Shown here piece by piece: positions 1 through 9,477 of a stretch of DNA of 64,000 nt (position 1 is the first letter of the stretch; every line of letters starts with the position of its first letter). This DNA is from Vibrio profundi. Lineage in GTDB: Bacteria; Pseudomonadota; Gammaproteobacteria; Enterobacterales; Vibrionaceae. A model generated the notes under the pieces. The model did no database searches, was not told where the DNA came from, and worked only from the letters and a program-made list of their open reading frames with translations. The stretch spans positions 496,001 to 560,000 of the forward strand of contig NZ_RZIS01000003.1 of assembly GCF_005281835.1 (NCBI RefSeq), read 5' to 3'. The position numbers and the translations under genes are program-made.

Positions 1-723
1 GAAGAACGCCAAACACTGTTCTTCTCCGCTACCTTTGATAATAAGATCAAAGCCATTGCACATCGTATGATGGATAACCCATCAGAGATCCAAGTTACTC
101 CAACCAACAGCACCGCTGAAACGGTCACTCAAATTGTTTATCCAGTAGACAAAAAGCGCAAAAGCGAGCTGTTGGCTTACTTGATCGGGTCTAAGAACTG
201 GCAGCAAGTGTTAGTGTTTACCAAAACCAAACAAGGTACCGATGCGTTAGTTAAAGAGCTTAAGTTAGATGGCATTAAAGCGGCATCGATAAACGGTGAT
301 AAGAGCCAAGGTACGAGACAAAAAGCGTTGGATGATTTTAAATCAGGTAAGGTAAGAGCGCTTATCGCGACCGATGTTGCAGCTCGTGGGTTGGACATCC
401 AGCAACTTGAGCAAGTGGTTAACTTCGATATGCCGTACAAGGCTGAAGATTACGTTCATAGAATTGGAAGAACGGGGCGCGCTGGAAATAGCGGGTTGGC
501 CGTTTCGTTGATGAGCCGAGACGAAGAATATCTTTTGGAAGCCATCGAGACTTTACTTGATAAAAGACTGCCACAAGAATGGTTGCAAGGGTTTGAACCT
601 AGCCTTATCGAAGAAATCGACACAGACCGCTCACCCAAACGTAAAGGTCGCTCTGCGGATAAACGCAAAATGAAAGCGAAACTTAAAATACATCAAGGTC
701 GCGGCCAATCTCGTAGAAAGTAG
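1..723 (+). CDS. DEAD-box ATP-dependent RNA helicase, RhlE-like (5' end outside window)
   Basis: C-terminal 240 residues of a DEAD-box RNA helicase; the reading frame is open to the left edge, so the gene starts outside the window. Visible motifs in order are motif III (FFSATF, residues 8-13), motif IV (VLVFTKTK), motif V (ATDVAARGLDI) and motif VI (HRIGRTGRAG), so the whole second RecA domain is present. A basic tail rich in Lys/Arg (last ~35 residues) fits RNA binding in the RhlE/SrmB group. The family unwinds RNA duplexes in ribosome assembly or RNA decay. The exact subfamily cannot be fixed without the N-terminus. It converges with the downstream TetR gene. Confidence 0.9.
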   Translation, partial: EERQTLFFSATFDNKIKAIAHRMMDNPSEIQVTPTNSTAETVTQIVYPVDKKRKSELLAYLIGSKNWQQVLVFTKTKQGTDALVKELKLDGIKAASINGDKSQGTRQKALDDFKSGKVRALIATDVAARGLDIQQLEQVVNFDMPYKAEDYVHRIGRTGRAGNSGLAVSLMSRDEEYLLEAIETLLDKRLPQEWLQGFEPSLIEEIDTDRSPKRKGRSADKRKMKAKLKIHQGRGQSRRK

Positions 724-733
724 AAACCACTAA

Positions 734-762
734 AGGGAGTCAGGCTAGCAGTCTGACTCCTT
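734..762 (+). terminator. Rho-independent terminator of the helicase gene
   Basis: GGAGTCAG (736-743) pairs perfectly with CTGACTCC (753-760), followed by TTATT. The hairpin overlaps the last codons and stop of the convergent TetR gene, so the two 3' ends share sequence. Confidence 0.7.
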
Positions 763-1476
763 ATTACATTTCCATTCGCATTCAACGTCGTAGACGAGTT
801 CTTCTAGCGTATTTGGCTTAAGGACCCACTCATCGCTGATGTTAAAAGTGTGGATCATTTGCTGATTGAACATTTCCCAGTGTTTCATTACACACACATC
901 TAAGTCGTCCGTTTCTTCGCTCCACGTATCTTTCAAAAATGGCGTCATGCATACCGCAGCATTCGCGTACATGATCATTTGCCATTTAATCTCGTAAATC
1001 TTAATCGCCTTATCAGGGTATTCTTCGTTATAGCGTTCTGCGAGTTCGTTAATTAGCGCCTCAACGTCACCGACCTTGTCGATAAAGTAATCAAATAGCG
1101 CATCTTCTTGACGAACGGCGTCAGCGATCAATTGCATCGGACGCTTGGTGTAGATCATGTTTGAAATCAAACGCATCACAAATAGATACAGTGAGATATT
1201 TGGCGTGACGTCTTTTGGTAATTCTTTGACGATGTGAGCGATGTAATTCTGAAAATAGATGTGCAGATTGTCGCTAATGCTGTGCCAAATCTTCTCTTTG
1301 CTACCAAAGTGGTGGCGAATCAAGCTGTGCGACACGCCAGCCTTTTCACTGATGTTTCTTAGTGATACTCGCTCGTATCCAAGATCGCAAAACATACCGG
1401 CAGCAACTGAAAGTATTTGATACTTCGTCTCTTCTGCTGCCTTAGCACTTCTTCTGCCTTGTTTTTTTTCTGTCAT
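745..1476 (-). CDS. TetR/AcrR family transcriptional regulator
   Basis: A 243-residue one-component repressor of the TetR family. The N-terminal helix-turn-helix lies at about residues 18-65 (YQILSVAAGMF ... VSLRNISEKAGVSHSLIRHHF), with the typical G-S-K-E-x-I-W junction to the ligand domain. The basic N-terminus (KKQGRRSAK) is usual for the family. It is transcribed away from a three-gene RND efflux operon starting 163 bp upstream, so the likely role is local control of that pump; this is inferred from position only. The shared upstream region carries an inverted repeat that could be its operator. The ligand is unknown. Confidence 0.88.
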   Translation of the reverse strand: MTEKKQGRRSAKAAEETKYQILSVAAGMFCDLGYERVSLRNISEKAGVSHSLIRHHFGSKEKIWHSISDNLHIYFQNYIAHIVKELPKDVTPNISLYLFVMRLISNMIYTKRPMQLIADAVRQEDALFDYFIDKVGDVEALINELAERYNEEYPDKAIKIYEIKWQMIMYANAAVCMTPFLKDTWSEETDDLDVCVMKHWEMFNQQMIHTFNISDEWVLKPNTLEELVYDVECEWKCNKESDC

Positions 1477-1543
1477 ATCAACAATTCATTCAAGTTCGGG
1501 ACTTTTACCAGATTCTACACGCTTTTTGTCAAAATAAAAAATA

Positions 1544-1573
1544 TTACACAGGTGGAAAGTAAAACTTGTGTAA
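1544..1573. promoter_or_regulatory. Inverted repeat, candidate TetR operator
   Basis: TTACACA (1544-1550) is repeated inverted as TGTGTAA (1567-1573) with 16 bp between, in the intergenic region between the TetR gene and the RND operon. A related TGTGTAG follows near 1601. Position fits an operator, but the spacing is wide for a simple TetR site, so this is a tentative call. Confidence 0.35.
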
Positions 1574-1638
1574 AACAATATTTCCAATATACTGCCCGAC
1601 TGTGTAGTAAATAATAATTACAAATTGGAGATTCAAAG

Positions 1639-2712
1639 ATGAAGCCTTCGTTGTCTATAAAAGTCGCGGTCACAGCCGTAAGCGTACTATTGCTCAGTAG
1701 TTCGCTGGTGGGTTGCAATAAAGTGCAATCCGAAGAAAACGAACTGGTGATCAAGCCAGTAAAAACCATACAAGTTCCTGAAGTATCGAAAGTCAATTTC
1801 GATAGTTACATTGCAAACATCGATGCAACGGAAAGGGCGTCATTGTCATTCCAAGTGAGTGGTGAAATCGACCGTGTCCAAGTGCGTATGGGTGAAGTGG
1901 TCAAGAAAGGTCAGCTTTTAGCGTTGCTTGACCAAACTGACTATCAAGTTGCGGTTGAAGCGGCTCAAGCTCAATACGACTTAGCTAGTGCACAGTACGT
2001 TCGAGCAAAAGAGTTATTTGAGAAGAACCTGATCAGCGCCGACCTTTATGACCAGCGTCAAAACAACTTTGTTACTGCACAAGTTGAGCAGCAGCAAGCG
2101 AAAACCAACCTTGGATATACCAAGCTAATCGCACCTTATGATGGTGTGGTTTCAATGGTTTTTGGTAAGCAGGCGCAAGTAGTAGGTAGCTCACAGCCAA
2201 TCTTGAATATCGTGGATGACGCTAATATGGATGCCACTTTCTCTATTCCAGTTTCCCAGTTAGAAAACCGCGATTTGTCTGAGTTTTTGACGTCTCCAAT
2301 GTGGGTGGTCATGGACAGTCATCAAGCTATTCAAATTCCTGCGAAGTTCAAAGAGATCTCTACTCAACCAAATACAGACACCAATAGCTACCAAGCGACT
2401 GTTTCTATTTCTTCTAACGGAGAAATGAACTTGTTGCCGGGTATGACAGCGCAAGTAAAAGTCCTTAAGCCAAACAAAGACCTAGGCATTGATGTGTCTG
2501 AATCAGCATGGTTAGAAAAAGGCCAGGAGTTTGGCAAGCTTTGGCGTTATGAGCCTGAAACAAAAACGGTAGAAAAAGTAAAAGTTGCCTTGAATGAACA
2601 AGGTCAGATCATTTCTGGTGTCAGTGCCGGTGATCAACTTATCGCAGCTGGAGCCAATGCTCTAGTGGAAGGGCAGCAAGTGACGACATGGACTCGTGAG
2701 GGCGGTATCTAA
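1639..2712 (+). CDS. RND efflux periplasmic adaptor subunit (first of two), lipoprotein
   Basis: A 357-residue membrane-fusion protein that would link an inner-membrane RND pump to an outer-membrane channel. The signal sequence ends in a lipobox (SSLVGC, Cys26), so the mature protein is probably anchored by lipid. The lipoyl/hairpin region follows (ASLSFQVSGEIDRV, VKKGQLLALLD, about residues 75-110), then the coiled-coil hairpin (EAAQAQYDLASAQYVRAKEL) and the second lipoyl half (KLIAPYDGVVS). GGAG 8 bp before the ATG supports the start. It overlaps the next adaptor by one base (TAATG), indicating translational coupling. Two consecutive adaptors and one pump match the layout of V. cholerae vexIJK, where this would be vexI. 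Confidence 0.9.
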   Translation: MKPSLSIKVAVTAVSVLLLSSSLVGCNKVQSEENELVIKPVKTIQVPEVSKVNFDSYIANIDATERASLSFQVSGEIDRVQVRMGEVVKKGQLLALLDQTDYQVAVEAAQAQYDLASAQYVRAKELFEKNLISADLYDQRQNNFVTAQVEQQQAKTNLGYTKLIAPYDGVVSMVFGKQAQVVGSSQPILNIVDDANMDATFSIPVSQLENRDLSEFLTSPMWVVMDSHQAIQIPAKFKEISTQPNTDTNSYQATVSISSNGEMNLLPGMTAQVKVLKPNKDLGIDVSESAWLEKGQEFGKLWRYEPETKTVEKVKVALNEQGQIISGVSAGDQLIAAGANALVEGQQVTTWTREGGI

Positions 2713-3767
2713 TGAAGTTTTCCCATATTGCATTGATGTTAAGTTCAGCGCTTGTCCTACAAGGTTGTAATAACGAAGTCGAACATCGTGAACTGAACCC
2801 ATTAACGCTATCTACTTTTGAGGTGGGTGCACCGTTAGTTAGCCAAATTCGTAAATTCAATGGTCAAGTTATGCCTGCAGAACTAACGCCATTGGCTTTC
2901 AGAATTGAAGGAGAGTTGAGTGAGTTACTTGTCGAAAATGGTGACCACGTAACCAAAGGTCAAACACTAGCTACCTTGGTTGATACCAAGCATGCACAAG
3001 AATTAAAAGACGCACAGTCGCAGTTTGATTTAAGTGAAAAACAGCTAGCTCGTGGTAAAGAACTGTACGGCAACAAAATGGTATCTCAGTCCGAGTTGGA
3101 TGAACTAACGGCAAACTTTAAGCTTGCTCAAGTGAACTTAAAGCGCGCGAAACTCAATATTAAGTACACCAAACTTACGGCACCTTTTAGTGGAACAGTT
3201 TCTGAAGTGTCTAAGAAGAACTTTGAAAATATTACACCTGGTGAAACGGTACTGAGCGTGTATCAAGATTCTCAAATTTACGTGCGCGTAAATGTCTCAG
3301 ATTCTGTGCTCGCAATGTTCAACCCTGATATTAAATCTGAGCGATATAAACCTATGGCGACGTTTGGTGGTCACAGCGGTGAATTCGAACTTGAGTATCT
3401 AGAACACACCAACGAGTTGCACCCAGACTCTAAGACGTATGAATTCTGGTTGAAAATGCCACAAATTCAACCGGAAGTACTACCGGGAACAAGTGTGTCG
3501 GTATTGGTTGATATGGCCAAAGCGGGGTTAAGTGATGTGCGCGGTTTCCAAGTGCCAATGACTGTTCTGGAAGCTGGTAATGAAAATGGTCAGTTCCACG
3601 TTTGGAAGATCATAGATGGTGAAGCGAAGCAATCGCCTATCTCTGTAGACAAGATAGCAGGGCAAGGTGCATTGGTGTCTGCTGGGTTAGATCAAGGCGA
3701 TATTTTGGCGAATTCAAACTTGAGAAAGCTACGTGATGGAATGGAAATTAATGGAGTAGCGAAATGA
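2712..3767 (+). CDS. RND efflux periplasmic adaptor subunit (second of two), lipoprotein
   Basis: A 351-residue membrane-fusion protein. The lipobox is LVLQGC (Cys19). A lipoyl half (LSELLVENGDHVTKGQTLATL), a coiled-coil hairpin (DAQSQFDLSEKQLARGKELY) and a second lipoyl half (KLTAPFSGTVSEV) are visible in order. It is clearly a homologue of the preceding adaptor but not a recent copy, as identity is limited to family motifs. It overlaps the preceding gene by one base and the pump gene by four (ATGA), so the three proteins are probably made together. By analogy with vexIJK this would be vexJ. Such pairs may assemble as a mixed adaptor ring; that is an inference. Confidence 0.9.
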   Translation: MKFSHIALMLSSALVLQGCNNEVEHRELNPLTLSTFEVGAPLVSQIRKFNGQVMPAELTPLAFRIEGELSELLVENGDHVTKGQTLATLVDTKHAQELKDAQSQFDLSEKQLARGKELYGNKMVSQSELDELTANFKLAQVNLKRAKLNIKYTKLTAPFSGTVSEVSKKNFENITPGETVLSVYQDSQIYVRVNVSDSVLAMFNPDIKSERYKPMATFGGHSGEFELEYLEHTNELHPDSKTYEFWLKMPQIQPEVLPGTSVSVLVDMAKAGLSDVRGFQVPMTVLEAGNENGQFHVWKIIDGEAKQSPISVDKIAGQGALVSAGLDQGDILANSNLRKLRDGMEINGVAK

Positions 3768-6700
3768 ACATCGCTGAGTATTCAATAAAAAACAAAGTAA
3801 TTAGTTGGTTATTCCTTGTCATCTTAACCGTAGGTGGCGTTACCTCTTTTGGAGAATTGTCTCGTTTAGAAGACCCAGCATTTACGATTAAAGACGCAAT
3901 GATCATTTCTACTTACCCTGGCGCGTCGTCGACTGAAGTAGAAGAAGAGTTAACGTATCCGCTAGAAAAAGAGATTAGACAGCTACCGTATATCGATAAG
4001 ATTACGTCGACTTCGTCTAATGGTATGTCTCAAATCATGGTGAGCATGGCGATGGACTATGGCCCTGATGAGCTGCCGCAAATTTGGGACGAGATGCGCC
4101 GAAAAATTAATGATCTACAGCCAACGCTGCCTTCTGGCGTTCAATCGGTTCAAATCATTGACGACTTTGGCGATGTATTCGGCGTAATGATCATGGTGAC
4201 GGGCGATGGTTTCGATTATATCGAATTGAAACAATATGCCGATTACCTAACGCGTGAACTGGAACTAGTTGACGGTGTGGGCAAAGTGAGTATCGCTGGC
4301 GACCAAGAAGAGCAACTCTTCGTGGAAATGTCTTTAGAGCGCTTGGCGGCACTCAACCTAGACATGACGACGGTAACGAGCTTACTAGCACAACAAAATA
4401 ACGTGGTGACGTCTGGTGAAGTATTGTTGAACGGGCAAAGTTTAGCGATCAAACCTAACGGCACACTAAGCTCTGTTGAAGAACTAGAAAATCTAATTAT
4501 TCATGGCCGCGATACGGGTAATCTAATTCGTTTAAAAGACGTGGCAGAAGTGTCACGTGATATCAAAGAAAAGCCAAGCAACGTTATCACTTACAATGGT
4601 AAGCCTGCTATCAACTTAGCTTTAGCGTTCTCTTCAGGCGTAAACGTTGTTGAGATTGGTCATGCACTAGAAGCCGAGCTAGAACGTTTAGAGAGTATCA
4701 AACCTGCTGGCATTGAACTGAACTACTTTTACAATCAGGCACAGGAAGTTGATAAGTCCGTTGCCGATTTCATTGTGAGCTTAATTGAAGCGGTCGCGAT
4801 TGTAATTGTCGTACTGCTATTCGCGATGGGTCTACGTAGCGGTCTAATTATCGGTATTGTTTTACTGCTGACTGTTTTTGGTACCTTCATTTTGATGGAC
4901 TATAACGGCGTAGAACTGCATCGCATCTCGTTGGGCGCGCTTATCATCGCGCTGGGTATGCTGGTAGACAACGCGATAGTTGTCGTGGAAGGCATATTAG
5001 TCGGACTTAAGAAAGGTAAAACTAAGCTACAAGCGTCGATTGACATCGTTAAGCAAACTCAGTGGCCATTATTGGGTGCGACAATTATTGCTATCACTGC
5101 CTTTGCGCCAATTGGCTTGTCTAAAGATGCGACTGGCGAATTCATGGGCTCGCTATTCTGGGTATTGTGTTATTCACTATTTTTGAGCTGGGTGACGGCA
5201 CTGACGTTAACGCCATTTTTAGCGAATGTATTACTTAAAGAAAACGACAAAGCCGTTGAAGACGAAGACCCTTACAAAGGCGTTCTATTCACAGTGTTTG
5301 GCGGGTTGCTTAAGTTCTGCCTACGTTTCCGTTGGTTAACCGTTGTCGCTATGGTGGGGTTGTTAGCCGTATCCGTTGTAGGTTTTGGTATGGTGAAGCA
5401 GCAGTTCTTCCCACCATCAAATACGCCAATGTTTTACGTCGATATGTGGATGCCTGAAGGCACTGATATTCGCGAAACAGTGAAGCAAACTAAGAAAGTC
5501 GAAGCCTATATTCGTGAACAAGAAAATGTAGAGTTTGTGACTACTTCAACAGGTCAGGGTATGCAGCGTTTTGCGCTAACTTACCAACCTGAAAAGAGTT
5601 ACGAAGCGTACAGCCAACTACAGGTTCGTACCCACGATCGCAAAAGCATGTTTGAAACGCTTGAAAAACTAGACAGTGAATTGAGCATCAAGTTTGACCA
5701 ACCTAGCTTTCAATTCAAGCTAATGGAATTCGGCCCTTCACCGGCATCTAAGATTGAAGCGCGCATCATTGGTGCTGATCCACAAGTGCTACGTGATATT
5801 GCGGTACAAGTAGAAGATATTCTTCTTGCTGACCCTGGTGCGCGAAATGTTCGACATGACTGGCGTGAAAGAACCAAAGAATTGGTTCCACAGTTTAATG
5901 AATCAAAAGCTCGTCGTTTAGGTATTTCCAAAACGGACCTGTCCAACACGCTACAAATGGCATTTGGTGGCAGCTCTATTGGTTTGTTACGCGATGGTAC
6001 GCACATGTTACCGATCGTCGCTAGATTACCAGAAGACGAACGTTTTGATTTCGAATCTCTAAGTAATGTGAAAATCTGGAGCCCAACACTACAGACTTAC
6101 ATTCCAGTTGAGCAAGTGATCGACGGTGTAGAGCTTGAGTGGAGCGAGCCATTAATTCAGCGTAAAAACCGTAAGCGTACTCTAACCGTACTTGCAGACC
6201 ATGATGTGCTGGGCGATGAAACTGCGGCGAGTTTGTTCAGCCGTATTCAGCCGCAAGTTGAAGCAATGCCATTGCCGACAGGGTATAGCATCGAATGGGG
6301 CGGGGAATACGAGTCGTCAAAAGACGCACAGGAAGCGCTATTTGGTTCACTACCAATGGGTTACTTGTTGATGTTCATCATCACTATGCTGCTGTTTAAT
6401 TCGTTAAGAAAGCCTTTAGTGATCTGGTTTACCGTGCCACTTTCTATCATCGGTGTTTCAATTGGTCTGCTGGGCAGTAATATGCCATTTAGTTTCACAG
6501 CATTCCTAGGTTTACTAAGTTTAAGCGGAATGATTTTGAAAAACGGTATTGTATTGCTTGATCAAATCAACATTGAACTATCGAGCGGAAAAGACCCGTA
6601 TTTAGCGGTGGTCGATAGCGCGATTAGCCGTGTAAGACCAGTGTCCATGGCGGCACTCACCACAATCCTCGGGATGATTCCTTTGGTATTCGATGCGTTT

Positions 6701-6820
6701 TTTGGCTCGATGGCAATCACAATAATGGCGGGTCTAGGCTTTGCTACGGTTCTGACTTTAATCGTTGTTCCTGTGATGTTCGCTATCTTTTATAGAATCA
6801 AACCATCCACTGCCGGATAA
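3764..6820 (+). CDS. RND efflux transporter permease (AcrB/HAE1 family)
   Basis: A 1018-residue inner-membrane proton antiporter of the AcrB type. It shows the N-terminal helix (NKVISWLFLVILTVGG), two large periplasmic loops and the repeated 6+6 membrane segments. TM4 reads LGMLVDNAIVVVEG: the first of the paired aspartates used for proton relay in AcrB (D407) is kept, but the D408 position is Asn. The TM10 lysine is present (MILKNGIVLL). It starts inside the preceding adaptor gene (ATGA overlap) and ends before a strong terminator, closing the operon. No outer-membrane channel gene is present, so it would use TolC. It resembles V. cholerae VexK by operon layout; substrates cannot be inferred. 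Confidence 0.93.
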   Translation: MNIAEYSIKNKVISWLFLVILTVGGVTSFGELSRLEDPAFTIKDAMIISTYPGASSTEVEEELTYPLEKEIRQLPYIDKITSTSSNGMSQIMVSMAMDYGPDELPQIWDEMRRKINDLQPTLPSGVQSVQIIDDFGDVFGVMIMVTGDGFDYIELKQYADYLTRELELVDGVGKVSIAGDQEEQLFVEMSLERLAALNLDMTTVTSLLAQQNNVVTSGEVLLNGQSLAIKPNGTLSSVEELENLIIHGRDTGNLIRLKDVAEVSRDIKEKPSNVITYNGKPAINLALAFSSGVNVVEIGHALEAELERLESIKPAGIELNYFYNQAQEVDKSVADFIVSLIEAVAIVIVVLLFAMGLRSGLIIGIVLLLTVFGTFILMDYNGVELHRISLGALIIALGMLVDNAIVVVEGILVGLKKGKTKLQASIDIVKQTQWPLLGATIIAITAFAPIGLSKDATGEFMGSLFWVLCYSLFLSWVTALTLTPFLANVLLKENDKAVEDEDPYKGVLFTVFGGLLKFCLRFRWLTVVAMVGLLAVSVVGFGMVKQQFFPPSNTPMFYVDMWMPEGTDIRETVKQTKKVEAYIREQENVEFVTTSTGQGMQRFALTYQPEKSYEAYSQLQVRTHDRKSMFETLEKLDSELSIKFDQPSFQFKLMEFGPSPASKIEARIIGADPQVLRDIAVQVEDILLADPGARNVRHDWRERTKELVPQFNESKARRLGISKTDLSNTLQMAFGGSSIGLLRDGTHMLPIVARLPEDERFDFESLSNVKIWSPTLQTYIPVEQVIDGVELEWSEPLIQRKNRKRTLTVLADHDVLGDETAASLFSRIQPQVEAMPLPTGYSIEWGGEYESSKDAQEALFGSLPMGYLLMFIITMLLFNSLRKPLVIWFTVPLSIIGVSIGLLGSNMPFSFTAFLGLLSLSGMILKNGIVLLDQINIELSSGKDPYLAVVDSAISRVRPVSMAALTTILGMIPLVFDAFFGSMAITIMAGLGFATVLTLIVVPVMFAIFYRIKPSTAG

Positions 6821-6850
6821 AAGGATTTTTAATCTCGTGATTCTTTAGCC

Positions 6851-6880
6851 AAGCTCAACCTTCGGGTTGAGCTTTTTTAT
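6851..6880 (+). terminator. Rho-independent terminator of the RND operon
   Basis: Perfect 10-bp stem AAGCTCAACC / GGTTGAGCTT around a TTCG tetraloop (6861-6864), followed by a T run. It lies 31 bp after the pump stop codon. Confidence 0.92.
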
Positions 6881-6922
6881 GGTTGGGATTTGGGTATAGG
6901 TTTAGCAAGGGGCAGAAGTTAA

Positions 6923-7714
6923 TTAGATGGCTATTTGCGTACTCAGTTCTATAGGGAGGGGCATCGCGAGGTGGTAGCCTTGATACATATCAAAGCCTAA
7001 CTGCTGCATTGCTTCAAGTTGTTCCTGAGTTTCTATGCCTTCGATTACTGTTTTCGCACCAATTTGTTTAGCCAGTTTTAAAGCGAGTTGTATTTGCTCT
7101 GTTTGGCCCTGTGCGTAATCGAGCATTAGTGAGCGATCAACTTTCAATATATTAGGTGTAATGTGTTTTACGCGAGCTTCGGTGGAAGCATTGGAACCAA
7201 AGTCGTCTATGGCGATTTGGAACCCATTTCCTGAAAGTGAGCGAGCCGCCTGTTTGAGCTTTAGCTCGCAGTTGGCATCGAGTTCGACCAACTCCATAAT
7301 GATTTGATTACTCGGTATATTCAATTCTTTAAGACGTTTAGTCAACAGACTATCGGAGACGCTTTCTATCGCAAATAGCTCTCCAACATTTGGTAGAACA
7401 TTCAGAAATAGCTGGAGATGACGTATGTTAGATTGCGAGAAGTTTCGTATATGGATGACGCGGCTCAAGCGTTCAACATTTATCTTATCGCATGAATTGG
7501 TGCTATCAGAGTGAAAGAAGTGATCAGGGCGTATAACGTGGCCATTGGAGTTACTGATTCGAACTAAAGCTTCAACACCGATTTGATTCATTTCATGGTC
7601 GAATATCGGTTGATAAACACTTTTTAACGTCAGGTTTTTATATCTCGCGATGTATTGCATATCACTGTCGACGAATATGCAATTAAGAAACTCATTTCTA
7701 TCAGATAGAATCAT
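6923..7714 (-). CDS. EAL-domain cyclic di-GMP phosphodiesterase
   Basis: A stand-alone EAL protein of about 263 residues with almost no extra domain. EAL enzymes cut cyclic di-GMP to pGpG. Motifs appear in order: YQPIFD, VEALVR (EAL), FLNVLPN, IMELVE, IAIDDFGSN (the DDFG pair), LKVDRS (Lys-x-Asp), VIEGIET and YQGYHLAMP. All metal and catalytic positions I can recognise are present, so it should be active. The start is uncertain: ATG at 7714 is used here, a TTG at 7744 would add ten residues, and neither has a good Shine-Dalgarno sequence. No sensor domain is fused, so control is probably transcriptional or by a partner. It stands alone on the minus strand, facing the RND terminator. Confidence 0.87.
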   Translation of the reverse strand: MILSDRNEFLNCIFVDSDMQYIARYKNLTLKSVYQPIFDHEMNQIGVEALVRISNSNGHVIRPDHFFHSDSTNSCDKINVERLSRVIHIRNFSQSNIRHLQLFLNVLPNVGELFAIESVSDSLLTKRLKELNIPSNQIIMELVELDANCELKLKQAARSLSGNGFQIAIDDFGSNASTEARVKHITPNILKVDRSLMLDYAQGQTEQIQLALKLAKQIGAKTVIEGIETQEQLEAMQQLGFDMYQGYHLAMPLPIELSTQIAI

Positions 7715-8241
7715 ATTTAGCACGCTACTAGTAAAACATGACAATAGTGTTGTTCTACTATTGTCTAACCAAGTGTCACAATATTGGCACGTGTGGTTAT
7801 TTTGTCAATCCATAAAAATATATAATCATTGGCTGTTTTTTACCCAAGAAAATATCCTCTTTATTCAGAGCGTATTACCTGCTTCGAATGATGGCTGGTA
7901 ACATAATGATTTATCGAAACAAAATTTGCTTTAGAAGAATCAAATAACATTTCGCTCATATAATTGTTTATCAATTTAGTCGCTATTGAGTAAATACTAG
8001 GCTCGAAAAATATCATGAATTGTTGTGCTTTATAGACAAACCTCAAACTTCCATGTTTCATTCTTAATCTGTCACATTGAAAATATTACATTGATACCAT
8101 AATTCACAAATGTTGAATTTTGATGCATATAAAAGTGATAGTACATGCTGTTTCATATTGGTGGCGGGGGCTATAGGTGAATAACTTTGCAGAAAGATTA
8201 TAAGGGGAGCTATATAAATACCTACGCCTAAATTAAGGTCT
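7715..8241. other. A+T-rich intergenic region, no convincing gene
   Basis: More than 500 bp between the EAL gene and the next minus-strand gene. Minus-strand open frames of 66 and 73 codons exist here (7861-8061, 8064-8285), but the first has only a weak AAGA next to its ATG, the second overlaps the neighbouring gene, and neither resembles a family I know. The region may be promoter DNA or a decayed gene. Confidence 0.4.
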
Positions 8242-8874
8242 TTACCACTGAAGAACCGCATATAATTGGATATATTTGCGGACAAGTTGTTTATTCGTTG
8301 AACGTTTTAGTGGGTGTCCAAACTTTATAAAACACGGACTTATATTAAAGCCATCAGATAATGAGTGGGCTAATTGAGAGTTACTCTTATATAATGTAAT
8401 GCCTTGTTCACTATATTCATTAATTTGATCTGGCAAATCGCCCATCCACCAGTGTAATAGTTCTCTGCTATTTTTACTCCGGCCGATCCAATGGTCACTG
8501 ATTAATATCAAGAGATCATTTGGTTGAATTGCATAACCATATTCAAGTTGCCACTCCCGAATATCACTTAATAGTTTTTTTCGACATGTTTTTCCTGCAC
8601 TTACCATGTGGTGAGTGATTATCCATACTGTTCCAATATCAGACGTGACCCTGAAATTATGGGGTAGATCAGGAGATTCTAGGGTTTCAATGGGCTGTAT
8701 AACGCAAGGGTGGTTAAAGCTAGTAAAGGTATTTTCCATCCTTCGCGCAAACGCTTTGCCGATATGGTGCTCACTGATGCCTTGGTTGTGAACGGTAGGG
8801 TAGTGCCTTTCACACAACTTTAAGCAGTCATCTTGGAATTGATTCACACTTTTTATGACGAGATCTAATAACAA
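8242..8874 (-). CDS. Hypothetical protein, about 210 residues
   Basis: I do not recognise the family. The start is set at TTG 8874 because AAGGA (8881-8885 on the minus strand) sits 6 bp upstream; a TTG two codons earlier would touch the Shine-Dalgarno sequence. The protein has no signal peptide or membrane segment. It is rich in His and Trp (ITHHMVSAGKTCRKK, LLHWWMG) and ends in a basic segment (KQLVRKYIQLYAVLQW). The middle (PNDLLILISDHWIGR) looks like a beta strand with an acidic turn. It is isolated between A+T-rich gaps, suggesting a lineage-specific gene. A cytoplasmic location is likely; function is unknown. Confidence 0.6.
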   Translation of the reverse strand: MLLDLVIKSVNQFQDDCLKLCERHYPTVHNQGISEHHIGKAFARRMENTFTSFNHPCVIQPIETLESPDLPHNFRVTSDIGTVWIITHHMVSAGKTCRKKLLSDIREWQLEYGYAIQPNDLLILISDHWIGRSKNSRELLHWWMGDLPDQINEYSEQGITLYKSNSQLAHSLSDGFNISPCFIKFGHPLKRSTNKQLVRKYIQLYAVLQW

Positions 8875-9067
8875 TGACAATCCTTATACATGGTTATTGA
8901 AGGCATACGAGATAAGCATGATAGGCAAGCCAACGGTAAAGTAATAGCGCTAACTACTGAGTTCTTGATCAGCGCATCAAAAATATATTTTTTCATTAAG
9001 TATTAGTGCGTTAACAGAAGTAATGCGTGAAAATGTAGACATGATATGCATTTGATTGAGAATAAAC

Positions 9068-9313
9068 ATGACCATAGAACTTGATAGTAGCCAGAAACAA
9101 TCACTCACACAGGCTCTTCAAACGTATTTACAAGATGAGCTAGATGTAGACATTGGCCAGTTTGACGCCGAGTTCCTTTTGGATTTTATAAGCAAAAAGT
9201 TTGGAGCGGTCTACTATAACCAAGGTGTTGCCGACGCCCAACAGGTCATTGAAACCAAAATGATGAACATTGCCGACGAACTGTATGAGATTGAAAAGGT
9301 TGTAGAAATCTAG
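9068..9313 (+). CDS. DUF2164 family protein
   Basis: A small acidic protein of 81 residues. The pattern ITIEL-like start, YLQDELDVDIGQFDAEFLLDF, KKFGAVYYNQGVADAQ and the final acidic helix (IADELYEIEKV) matches the DUF2164 family as I know it. ATG 9068 is preferred; an in-frame TTG at 9056 would add four residues. The function of the family is not established. It lies alone in front of the cytochrome b561 gene, with a 164-bp gap. Confidence 0.75.
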   Translation: MTIELDSSQKQSLTQALQTYLQDELDVDIGQFDAEFLLDFISKKFGAVYYNQGVADAQQVIETKMMNIADELYEIEKVVEI

Positions 9314-9477
9314 GGAAAGCGACTCGCCAGAGCACTTGTTCGAAAATTTTGAATGACTTGGTTAAGCTAGTCTGCTGTCCTAAATGTAAAGCTTGGTAAA
9401 TAATGTATCTCAAGAACAAGGGCTAAGGTACATTGCAAATAACTAATTATTCTTATTTGCATTTAATACGCGGTTTA

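Noticed and set aside
7861..8061. 66-codon minus-strand frame
   Set aside because: Weak ribosome site and no family resemblance; kept as part of a gene-free region.
8064..8285. 73-codon minus-strand frame
   Set aside because: Overlaps the neighbouring hypothetical gene on the same strand and shows no ribosome site or recognisable pattern.
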